In this document: one piece after another, positions 1 through 6,590 of the stretch
Numbering within the stretch: position 1 is the first letter of the stretch
Layout of the letters: the number at the start of each line of letters is the position of its first letter
Assembly (NCBI GenBank): GCA_003233535.1
Contig: QIMA01000570.1
Coordinates: forward strand, 1 to 7,080
Direction: 5' to 3'
Source of the DNA: Rhodanobacteraceae bacterium
GTDB lineage: Bacteria; Pseudomonadota; Gammaproteobacteria; Xanthomonadales; SZUA-5
Length of the DNA: 7,080 nt
Made by a program: the position numbers and the translations under genes
The notes under the pieces: generated by a model
Told to the model about the DNA's origin: nothing
Databases searched by the model: none
What the model saw: the letters and a program-made list of their open reading frames with translations, nothing else

Positions 1-96
1 CACCGCTCCCTTTCTTGAAAAAACACTGTGAAAAACCACTGGGCAATCAATGTCCTGCGCGATCATCGCGCGAGTTCATGAAATATCCGGGTTAGA
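1..96 (+). repeat. Repeat copy A, left boundary, probable mobile-element end
   Basis: Positions 44-96 match the reverse complement of 7028-7080 at 50 of 53 positions; the three differences (positions 53, 84, 92) are all transitions. A weaker third copy in the same orientation as this one lies at 6495-6567. Positions 57-71 form a perfect hairpin, stem GCGCGA/TCGCGC around a TCA loop. The inner tip (CCGGGTTAGA, 87-96) overlaps the stop codon of the cyclase gene. Bases 1-43 are A-rich with no complete gene. Read on the minus strand they end in a purine-rich AAAGGGAG followed by GTG at the window edge, which could be the ribosome site and start of a gene leaving the window. By general resemblance, not by a database hit, the tip looks like an insertion-sequence terminus; a dispersed non-coding repeat is the alternative. 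Confidence 0.75.
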
Positions 97-1831
97 CTGG
101 GGCCATCGTCGAGGCGCTGTTTTCGAAGCTCACTACCCGATTGCGACCTTCACGCTTGGCCTTGTATAGCGCGCTGTCGGCAGCCTGGAAGAAGTCTTTG
201 CTGCTGGCAAAGCAGCGGCCGTTAGCGCAGGCAACGCCGACGCTGATACTCACAGCCATTTCGCCCATGTCCATATCGACAACACACTGGCGTAAATTCT
301 CGGCTATACGCGCAGATTCATCAGCGTCGGTAGCCGGCAAGATCACGGCAAACTCTTCCCCGCCATAGCGGCAAACCGAGGCGCCCCGCGGCGTATGCGC
401 GGTCAATGCAGCTCCGACCGCAACCAACACTTCATCGCCCTTGGAGTGGCCGAAGCGATCGTTAAAACGCTTGAAGTGATCGATATCAATCACCAGCAGC
501 CCGACCGCACCGCGACTCATGTTGGCCATGGCCAAATCCAGCTGACGATCGAAGAACCGCCGGTTGGCCAGCTTGGTCAACGGATCGGTCAAAGTCTGTC
601 GCTGCAGTTCATTCACGCGAGAAGCCAGCGCCAATGACAACAGCACCATCTCGATCAGGGCTCCAGCCTGGAAGGCATTGTGCGTGTAGGGGTTGTGCGG
701 CAGCACGCCGAAAGCTTTGAGCATGTAAACCAGCACCCCAAACAACAGCGCTGCCCAGGCCAGCATGAAAAACCGCGCAGGCCTGTACCCCTGCAACAGA
801 CCCACCGTGCCCAAGATCAAGATCAAGCTGGTGACGACCATCGTGTGCAGCGCAATGGGCACGATGACAGTCGCATATGGCAACACGAACGCGGCACCCA
901 GCATGGCCAAAGAGAGCCACTGCAGCACCTGAGCAAAGCGGTCCAATCGCGGGGCGTGCGTCCCCGACTCCAAAAATTGCCGAGTAAACTGCAGCCCAAA
1001 AATCAGCGTAAAAGCCAACAGCACGATCAGGCTGAGATTGGCCCAATCTGGTGAATTTGGCCACAAAAATTGGAATGACAGCCCGTTGTGGACGCCGAAG
1101 TAGAGCCCGTAGCTACTCGCATAAAGCAGGTAGTAGATGAATGCGCGGTCGCGAACCACTAAGAATATGAACAGGTTGTAGAGCACCAATACGGCAACAC
1201 CGCCGTAGTAAAAACCGAAGGCCAACTGCTCTCGGCTTAGCGATTCGAACAGGCTTTCCTGCTGATATAAATGCAGCCCGATGTTCATCGACCCACCGGT
1301 AGCAAATCGCAAATACACCTCTGTCTTGCCACTAGCGGGTAGCTGCAACGGAAACAGGAAGTCGCGAAATTCGACGGGGCGGGTATCAAACGCGCGTCGA
1401 TCACCGGTTGCCAGGTGCTTGAAGCTGCCGCCCTGCCCTTCGATCCACACGTCTAGCTGGTCGATCAGCGGGTAGTCCTGGCGCAGAGTCAGCGTCCGCT
1501 CCCTGGGCGCGGTATTTTGCAGCTGCAGTCGCACCCAGTAAGCCGAACGGCTGAAGCCGAAATTCGGATTACGCTCGCCGATGGGCTCAAACTCGTCGCG
1601 CTGGATGACTGCTGCGAAATCGGCCTCGCCAGACCTGTCCTCGTACAGGTAGAGCTGGCGATTGAGTGCCATTTCGGTCAGATCTGATGGAACCTCTATC
1701 GGTGTCGCGCGCACAACCTCGGCGATAAACACCAGCGGCAAGACCATCACCAACTGCATTAACCATGCGAATCGATCGCTAGTGGGTTTCACCGAATCGA
1801 TGCCTCGTCCTGAAGTCGAAATGCGTGCCAA
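92..1831 (-). CDS. 7TMR-DISM membrane receptor with C-terminal GGDEF diguanylate cyclase
   Basis: Predicted inner-membrane enzyme that condenses two GTP to c-di-GMP in response to a periplasmic signal. Domain order in 579 residues: a hydrophobic signal segment (about 22-42); a periplasmic 7TMR-DISMED2-type beta domain (about 48-195) with the characteristic YWVRLQLQN stretch at 98-106; a seven-helix 7TMR-DISM block (about 203-403); a short linker; and a GGDEF domain (about 410-570). The GGDEF domain opens with LTDPLTKLANRR (414-425). It has the metal ligand D449 in DIDHFK, the guanine-binding N457, D466 in the GHxxGD motif and an intact GGEEF (490-494), so it should be active. The inhibitory RxxD site expected just upstream reads PRGA, so product inhibition is probably lost. 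The start shown is TTG. GTG at 1790-1792 (residue 14) is at least as likely, because it leaves a conventional signal peptide and has AGGACGAGG about 10 bases upstream. The gene lies 164 bases after the lipase gene, so co-transcription is uncertain. The signal sensed is unknown. Confidence 0.95.
   Translation of the reverse strand: MARISTSGRGIDSVKPTSDRFAWLMQLVMVLPLVFIAEVVRATPIEVPSDLTEMALNRQLYLYEDRSGEADFAAVIQRDEFEPIGERNPNFGFSRSAYWVRLQLQNTAPRERTLTLRQDYPLIDQLDVWIEGQGGSFKHLATGDRRAFDTRPVEFRDFLFPLQLPASGKTEVYLRFATGGSMNIGLHLYQQESLFESLSREQLAFGFYYGGVAVLVLYNLFIFLVVRDRAFIYYLLYASSYGLYFGVHNGLSFQFLWPNSPDWANLSLIVLLAFTLIFGLQFTRQFLESGTHAPRLDRFAQVLQWLSLAMLGAAFVLPYATVIVPIALHTMVVTSLILILGTVGLLQGYRPARFFMLAWAALLFGVLVYMLKAFGVLPHNPYTHNAFQAGALIEMVLLSLALASRVNELQRQTLTDPLTKLANRRFFDRQLDLAMANMSRGAVGLLVIDIDHFKRFNDRFGHSKGDEVLVAVGAALTAHTPRGASVCRYGGEEFAVILPATDADESARIAENLRQCVVDMDMGEMAVSISVGVACANGRCFASSKDFFQAADSALYKAKREGRNRVVSFENSASTMAPV
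1790..1812 (-). promoter_or_regulatory. Alternative start and ribosome site for the diguanylate cyclase
   Basis: On the minus strand a purine-rich AGGACGAGG lies about 10 bases before a GTG at 1792-1790. Starting here gives MKPTSDRFAW followed by a hydrophobic core and an A-rich cleavage-like end (VVRATP), a normal signal peptide length. The upstream TTG at 1831 has only AGGCGG six bases before it and adds 13 residues in front of the signal. No ATG occurs before residue 25. I favour the GTG, moderately. Confidence 0.5.
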
Positions 1832-1964
1832 TCGCTGCCGCCTAGCAAATCGGCGATGCCACGAAGCGTGCAGCTTGCCACAGACGCCACATCACGGAGA
1901 ATCCGCGTACCCCATTCGAGTGTCGGCAATGAGTGACTTTTACCGTCCCAACGTGATCTTTTGC

Positions 1965-1985
1965 CTCGCCTTAGCTTAGGGCGAG
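1965..1985 (-). terminator. Stem-loop after the lipase gene, possible weak terminator
   Basis: A 6-bp stem, CTCGCC (1965-1970) with GGCGAG (1980-1985), closes a 9-base loop about 10 bases past the lipase stop codon. On the minus strand it is not followed by a clear T run, so it is not a textbook intrinsic terminator; it may stabilise the mRNA end or attenuate read-through. The rest of the 1832-1995 gap shows small imperfect hairpins (for example CACG/CGTG at 1860-1870). I see no convincing -35/-10 pair for the cyclase gene there. Confidence 0.3.
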
Positions 1986-1995
1986 TTTAGCCGGA

Positions 1996-4023
1996 CTACA
2001 TGTCCGCCAATCGATTTAGCCATGCTCGAAAGTCCGGCGTGTCTTGCTCGCCAATGAGCCCATTAACGATGGCGTAACCCAAGCGCCGGTACGCCTCAAA
2101 CTGCGGCTCATCGTAGAACTGGTCTGATGTGGGCTCATTCGGGAACGCTGGATTGGATCGCCAATAGGCGTACACATCGGCACTTAAGCCCGGGCACAGC
2201 AGCGGCTTAACCAGCAATAACACGCCCTGGCTGCCGTCGGCGTAACGAATTCGCCCAGTGAGGTACGACCTACCCTGCAGCGCAGTGCCCGCGCTGGCCT
2301 CGACGCCGGTGCATAGACCCTCGATGGCCATCTCGATCTCGGCACCGAAGTCGACCCGCACCCGCTCAATTGCGCGACCCAGATCGGCAAGTGCCAGGGT
2401 CGGGTCATACCCGGCATCGACCACCAATACGTGCCGTGCGCGCCGGCGAATCAACTCATACAGAGCCAGGTTCTCAAAGCCGCCGCCGTCGGAAAGGTGG
2501 ATTTCACGCTGCTGGCCGTTCAGTCCTAGCCCAGACATTTCTCGACCTATGCGCAGCCACCAGTTGGGCAGGGGCGGGCTCGCTTCGGCGTCGGGTGCGG
2601 GATTTCGCGCCCAATAGCCCAATCGCACATTCAGCAATGCCATCAACACGGACACCGAACGAGCGCTGGTAACGGCGGTATCGGGATCGATTGCTGCGGC
2701 CGATACGGTGAATGCGTTAGCCAGGTCAGCATCGGCACCTTCACTATGCTCTTGCAGCCCGTAGCCAGTCGCGCTCGATCCCTGATAGAGCGGTGAGTAG
2801 AAAAATGACGCACCCTGCCTCGCCCGAGCCAGCACCGACTCGGCGCTGCTGGTGTTTAGGGTCGTGTTGATCAGATGCAGTGGCTGGCCGCGCTCTGGAC
2901 CAATCCGATCCATGCGAAAGTCGGAGGCGCGCGTTTGCCGATGCACATGGGGCATGAATGCGTGAGTGAGACGCGCGCGGTAGTACCCATGCATAGAGAC
3001 GGCATTTAGATTACACACAATGGCCAGGACTGCACTGAGTGCGAGTAAATAGTAAAAAACGGGGTCGGTGTGCAGATCTACCGAACTCACGAGCGCGTAT
3101 CCAACCACCACCAGCCCATACACCAGCAACGCGACGCCGATCATCGCAAGCGGCTGCAGCGAAAGTCGGCACGACGAATCACCACGGCTCATTGCCAGCA
3201 GACTACTCAGCAACGACGCGACCCAGGTCACGTGGACCGCGTTCCCAGACATCGACGGCATGTGCGTAGAGAGCAACTGATCGACCGTGCCGACCAGGAG
3301 CGGGATCGAACCCAGCGCGAACAGGGCCAAGCCCACGGTTAGCACCTGCCCCATGCATAGCCGCAGCCACTCCATGTGCCGGTGCCGTTTCTGCCCGCCA
3401 TGGCCTGCGCGCAGTGCGAATGCCAGCATCAGCGGAACAAACGCGGCCAGACTCAACGAACCAACCAGTAGCAACAGCCAGAACCCATGGTGCCCTGGGA
3501 CGCCCAGAAACTCGGCCAATGGTGCAGGCAGACTGAGCCAATTCAGCGTTGCCAGCTCGATGATTAGCAACAGCGGCGGCAGCAAGACCAGCAGGTTCAT
3601 CAATGTCGATGCCAGGATCGCTGCGAACAGCGTCAACATCGAGAATCCGCGACCGGCGATAAGGAACTTGGCATTGGCGCGCAACCAGTCGATTACCCGC
3701 TCACCGCTAACCAGGGGCTGCTCAAAGGTCGGCGCATCGGGATTCGGGGTAGTCGCTCTCAGCCAGCTATAGCAAGACGCGATGTAGCCGCCGCCGGAAA
3801 CTGAGGACAGCATGTCGACTTGCTTCATCAAGCCGCGCTCTTCCAGCGCCTGCAACACACCTAAATTCACCGTAGCCGAGCGAATGCCGCCACCGGAAAA
3901 TGCGACGGCGACCAGATCGTCGGCCAGCGGCGGCTGCCCAACCGCTGCCCTGCGTCGGTCAATCCATTCGCTTTCTGCAGCCGCCACCTGATCGAAGTCC
4001 CGGGTAAAAGCCGGACCGCTCAC
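1996..4023 (-). CDS. Membrane-embedded patatin-like phospholipase / acyl hydrolase
   Basis: Predicted serine lipid acyl hydrolase using the Ser-Asp dyad of the patatin/cPLA2 fold. The oxyanion-hole loop GGGIRS is at 44-49, the nucleophile elbow SVSGG is at 74-78 with S76 as nucleophile, and the catalytic Asp is D512 in SDGGG (511-515). Between the two halves lies a block of about six predicted transmembrane helices (roughly 126-160, 180-204, 224-247, 261-278, 290-313, 321-339). Basic loops (KRHRH at 212-216; YYRAR and HRQTR after the last helix) place both catalytic halves in the cytoplasm. The C-terminal part carries further motifs typical of this large patatin subgroup, INTTLNT (385-391) and SDQFYDEPQFEAYRRLGY (633-650). 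The start is GTG, 4 bases after the stop of the upstream cytochrome gene and without a clear ribosome site, which suggests translational coupling. The first Gly of the usual GxSxG is replaced by Ser, as I recall for related large bacterial patatins. Substrate is unknown; phospholipid or lysophospholipid is the family expectation. Confidence 0.9.
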   Translation of the reverse strand: MSGPAFTRDFDQVAAAESEWIDRRRAAVGQPPLADDLVAVAFSGGGIRSATVNLGVLQALEERGLMKQVDMLSSVSGGGYIASCYSWLRATTPNPDAPTFEQPLVSGERVIDWLRANAKFLIAGRGFSMLTLFAAILASTLMNLLVLLPPLLLIIELATLNWLSLPAPLAEFLGVPGHHGFWLLLLVGSLSLAAFVPLMLAFALRAGHGGQKRHRHMEWLRLCMGQVLTVGLALFALGSIPLLVGTVDQLLSTHMPSMSGNAVHVTWVASLLSSLLAMSRGDSSCRLSLQPLAMIGVALLVYGLVVVGYALVSSVDLHTDPVFYYLLALSAVLAIVCNLNAVSMHGYYRARLTHAFMPHVHRQTRASDFRMDRIGPERGQPLHLINTTLNTSSAESVLARARQGASFFYSPLYQGSSATGYGLQEHSEGADADLANAFTVSAAAIDPDTAVTSARSVSVLMALLNVRLGYWARNPAPDAEASPPLPNWWLRIGREMSGLGLNGQQREIHLSDGGGFENLALYELIRRRARHVLVVDAGYDPTLALADLGRAIERVRVDFGAEIEMAIEGLCTGVEASAGTALQGRSYLTGRIRYADGSQGVLLLVKPLLCPGLSADVYAYWRSNPAFPNEPTSDQFYDEPQFEAYRRLGYAIVNGLIGEQDTPDFRAWLNRLADM

Positions 4024-4027
4024 GGCG

Positions 4028-6349
4028 TTAATCGCAGTCTGCTGGGCGGAACTCCGGCGGCGTCGCCGGATCGCGGTGAATTTTCAAATATTCGACCAAC
4101 TCATAGCGTTGTTCATCGCTAAATTGCGGACCGATAACGCCACGCGGTAGCGGATTGCGCTGAGGATCCTGGCGGTGTTTGGCGTAGCTAGCCGGATCGG
4201 CAATGAAGGCATGACCGGTGTTGTAGTTGCCCTCAATCGACGTATCCAACCAAAAGCCTGAATCGGCTTCTGCCGAATCCTGCGGATCGATCACGTAGCC
4301 CAGGTGTTTACTGTCGTAGTCACGGCTACCAACCAGGAAGCGTTTGTGGCGCTCGTCCGGAGGCAGCAGCATTTCGTAAATATTCGGCACCGAGCCATTA
4401 TGTAGATACGGCGGCGTTGCCCAAATTCCTTCCAAGGGGCGCGGTTTATAGCCAGCCTTTTGCTGCGGCAGATCCAATGCTCCGAATCCTTCCAGGCACT
4501 GCTGAGTCGGGTAATCCACCTGATTGTCGGCGTAGTAACGCTGCTTGATCAGCAGGCCCAAGATGTTGAGTCCCTGGCCTTCGGTCAGCGAGCTAACGTC
4601 CATATCGTCGATGCCGCGCTGAATGTTCGCGCCGGCACCATGCACGTTCCAACTCAACCAATCCTGCTGACAGTCCAGTTCGCAGTCCCAATCACGGGTT
4701 GGCGGCTCGACCGCATTGGCTAGTCCATCGATGCCCAGCTCCGCCAAGGTGGATGCAATTTCAGCGAAGTTGGCTACCGGTAAGCGTGCCACTGGATCGC
4801 TGTCGTTGTTTGGATAGTTCGCCAACAGCTCGCTTAGGTTTCCTACGTCCAGACCAGCATCCGTGCGCGCGTCAAGTACGCTGCTGAGGCGATAGCGCGT
4901 TTGGCGAGTCAGGTTGCGGATCCGCAGCGGCTTTAGAATCGAGGTCAGTAGTGCGTTGTCGATTCCGGTCGCCGACAGATCGAATCGATTCGTGACAAAC
5001 GCATTGGCCGCCGTCGCGTCCGTGCCGATATGATCGACATTGATCACTTCGATGAGCCACTCCGTACTAGGCTGCCGTTTCAACGGCGCGTTCGAGCGCT
5101 GCAGTGCGGGATCGGCCACATTCGGGCCGTGACACATCTGGCAATGATCCTCAAATAGCACCCTTCCCTGCTCGGCCTTCGTTCGATCAACCTCTCCAAG
5201 CAGGTCCTCAGGCCAACGCGGAGGGGTCAGCGTTTGCAGCGTGTGTTCAATCTCGATCAGATTGTCGATCAACACCGAACCGCGGAAGCGTTCCTCAGCC
5301 GGCAGCGGCTTGCCGTAGGTGTCGGTCATGCGCAAGATTGCGCCTACGCCGAGGGCCTCGCCGATATTGCGCGCCAGCGGCTGACGTACCGAGCCGTTGT
5401 ATTGCACCCAATCGAACTTCCAGATATTCCACAAAAACGGATAACTGACCGGCGCGCGAGCATCGTGATAGTTCTCCGCGCTTATGTGATCGCCGAACAC
5501 CGTATTGGCAATCCGGCCCAGCGCATCGGTACGACCGAAGCCCTCGGTGACCGGGTACAGATGACGAATAGGATTATCTTGGCCCATGCTGGCAAAGGCG
5601 ACGACATTTTTACCCAGGGCGCTGTGCAACTCGCTCTTTCCGTTTGGGTATTGATCGCCTAGCACTTTGCGAGCGAAACGCGAGAACTTGAAGGGATTGA
5701 TATAGGTTTCCGCCAGCGAAGCGACCAGCGTCGGTCCGAATGAGCCGCGCTGCATGCTGGTAAAGGCGTGCATGGCTTGCCCGCCATCGACCCGAATAGC
5801 GACTTTACGACCGTCCTTGGTGGCGTGAATCTCACCGGAATGACAGGCGGCGCAGCTGATATCCAGCATGTGCTCGCCGGTTTCGGAGTCGAAGTGCCGT
5901 GTGAATCCCACTGGCAAATGATCCGGATTGGCCGGGGTAGGCTGCGGATCGACGATGAAACGGTAGCGGCGCATGTGCTCGGGCGTTGCGAACTGCTCCT
6001 CCGACATGGGCAATTCCAAGTGCACGAACCAGTCGTAGCGCAGCGGCGATGCCTGCTCCCCTTGCGGCATGACCGCGCCCTGCCCGGAGTAGTAATAGGT
6101 TTGTCGTGCAGGCGTATCTAAAGCCGCGCCCCAGCCTTGATCCAAGGTGACGTAGTCATCGATGGTTTGCAGATTGGGGATCGTTTTGGTCGGCCAGTAA
6201 ACGAATACCGCGAACCCAACCGCCAGCAGCAACGCGAACAGTAAGCCAATGATCAGCGCCCACTTCAGCAGCCTGCCCAGCGTCAATCCGAAAAATCGTC
6301 CGATCAAACCCTTACGCCGTCCACCGGCATCCAACTGCATCGCCGCCAT
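4028..6349 (-). CDS. Membrane-anchored dihaem c-type cytochrome, RoxA / MauG-motif oxygenase-like
   Basis: Predicted periplasmic dihaem oxygenase or peroxidase tethered to the inner membrane. A basic N-terminus precedes one hydrophobic helix (about 29-51) with no obvious cleavage site. Two covalent haem sites follow: CAACH (166-170) and CQMCH (403-407). The segment GIWATPPYLHNGS (641-653) is the MauG-type motif; by analogy with rubber oxygenase RoxA, H650 would be the distal ligand of the second haem, leaving the first free for oxygen. The Trp-rich stretch LWNIWKFDWVQYNGS (306-320) also resembles the RoxA haem-1 pocket. Known relatives include RoxA/RoxB (polyisoprene cleavage) and the P. aeruginosa oleate oxylipin enzymes PA2077/PA2078; bacterial CcpA peroxidases are much shorter (about 320-350 residues). 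At 773 residues it is longer than RoxA (about 680). Four non-haem cysteines (556, 560, 618, 772) could form disulfides. The ATG start has GGGGGAG four bases upstream. It is first in an operon with the patatin-like lipase, which favours a lipid substrate over rubber; that choice is inference. Confidence 0.88.
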   Translation of the reverse strand: MAAMQLDAGGRRKGLIGRFFGLTLGRLLKWALIIGLLFALLLAVGFAVFVYWPTKTIPNLQTIDDYVTLDQGWGAALDTPARQTYYYSGQGAVMPQGEQASPLRYDWFVHLELPMSEEQFATPEHMRRYRFIVDPQPTPANPDHLPVGFTRHFDSETGEHMLDISCAACHSGEIHATKDGRKVAIRVDGGQAMHAFTSMQRGSFGPTLVASLAETYINPFKFSRFARKVLGDQYPNGKSELHSALGKNVVAFASMGQDNPIRHLYPVTEGFGRTDALGRIANTVFGDHISAENYHDARAPVSYPFLWNIWKFDWVQYNGSVRQPLARNIGEALGVGAILRMTDTYGKPLPAEERFRGSVLIDNLIEIEHTLQTLTPPRWPEDLLGEVDRTKAEQGRVLFEDHCQMCHGPNVADPALQRSNAPLKRQPSTEWLIEVINVDHIGTDATAANAFVTNRFDLSATGIDNALLTSILKPLRIRNLTRQTRYRLSSVLDARTDAGLDVGNLSELLANYPNNDSDPVARLPVANFAEIASTLAELGIDGLANAVEPPTRDWDCELDCQQDWLSWNVHGAGANIQRGIDDMDVSSLTEGQGLNILGLLIKQRYYADNQVDYPTQQCLEGFGALDLPQQKAGYKPRPLEGIWATPPYLHNGSVPNIYEMLLPPDERHKRFLVGSRDYDSKHLGYVIDPQDSAEADSGFWLDTSIEGNYNTGHAFIADPASYAKHRQDPQRNPLPRGVIGPQFSDEQRYELVEYLKIHRDPATPPEFRPADCD

Positions 6350-6350
6350 C

Positions 6351-6358
6351 GCACTCCC
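6351..6358 (-). promoter_or_regulatory. Ribosome binding site of the dihaem cytochrome gene
   Basis: On the minus strand GGGGGAG (6360-6354) ends four bases before the ATG at 6349-6347. It supports this ATG over the second ATG at codon 4, for which the spacing would be 13 bases. A 5-bp hairpin (CGCCC 6369-6373 with GGGCG 6378-6382) lies just upstream in the likely leader. Confidence 0.6.
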
Positions 6359-6402
6359 CCGAATGCTCCGCCCAAACGGGCGCGTCGTCAGCGAAGTTAG
6401 CA

Positions 6403-6442
6403 GGAAGTACGTTCCGTTACACGGTTGAACTTGTGATTAACG
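6403..6442 (-). promoter_or_regulatory. Candidate operator region upstream of the cytochrome-lipase operon
   Basis: Two adjacent inverted repeats lie 54-95 bases before the operon start. The first is GGAA-GTACG-TTCC at 6403-6415. The second pairs CGTTACAC (6415-6422) with GTGATTAACG (6433-6442), 8 bp with a two-base bulge. Spaced dyads like these are typical of dimeric repressor or LysR-type binding sites, but no regulator gene is in the window. On the minus strand TGTAAC within this stretch could be a weak -10; no good -35 is visible, so the promoter is not placed with confidence. Confidence 0.3.
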
Positions 6443-6494
6443 TGCGCCAGCCGTCAGATCGAGCACCTGCAAGGAAACGCGTTTGGATCCACCT

Positions 6495-6567
6495 TCTGAG
6501 AAAAAATCGCTGGGCGATTAAGAGCCTAGCGAGGGCGCGTGAAGTCTATGAAATACCCGGGCTAGAG
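6495..6567 (+). repeat. Repeat copy B, degenerate third copy
   Basis: This stretch aligns along its length with copy A: both have an A-rich run, then CTGGGC, a G/C-rich middle, and a tip around ATGAAATA-CCGGG-TAGA. The last 20 bases (6547-6566) match copy A positions 77-96 at 17 of 20, while the middle is diverged and its hairpin is not conserved. It has the same orientation as A and opposite to C. It occupies half of the 241-base gap between the small membrane gene and the cytochrome gene, and its tip is 24 bases from the small gene's stop codon. It is likely an old, decayed member of the family. Confidence 0.65.
6501..6519 (-). terminator. Intrinsic-terminator-like hairpin after the small membrane gene
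   Basis: On the minus strand AATCGC (6519-6514) and GCGATT (6510-6505) form a perfect 6-bp stem around a CCA loop, followed directly by TTTT then C. The hairpin is about 70 bases past the stop of the 129-residue gene and oriented to end its transcript before the cytochrome operon. The stem is short, with three A-T pairs, so efficiency may be modest. It lies inside repeat copy B. Confidence 0.45.
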
Positions 6568-6590
6568 GTTCCCTGAAGTTCATCGCCCCC

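Noticed and set aside
44..96. Integron attC or CRISPR-like repeat interpretation of the repeats
   Set aside because: Only three dispersed copies in mixed orientation, no regular spacers, no integrase or cas gene, and no recognisable attC core pair.
609..1064. Open frame of 151 codons on the minus strand
   Set aside because: It overlaps the seven-helix part of the cyclase in another frame and its translation is Ala/Gly/Arg-rich with no motif.
1832..1995. Promoter for the cyclase gene
   Set aside because: Candidate hexamers on the minus strand (for example TTGGGA, TAAAAG) do not pair at proper spacing, so no promoter is called.
3287..3772. Open frame of 161 codons on the plus strand
   Set aside because: It lies wholly antisense to the membrane block of the lipase, has low-complexity composition and no recognisable domain; the lipase frame carries clear motifs.
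5234..5662. Open frame of 142 codons on the plus strand
   Set aside because: It is antisense to the well-supported cytochrome gene and shows no family features; long antisense frames are common at this base composition.
4028..6349. Classical bacterial cytochrome c peroxidase (CcpA)
   Set aside because: The protein is more than twice the usual length, with about 237 residues between haem sites and a RoxA/MauG-type motif; a peroxidase side activity cannot be excluded.
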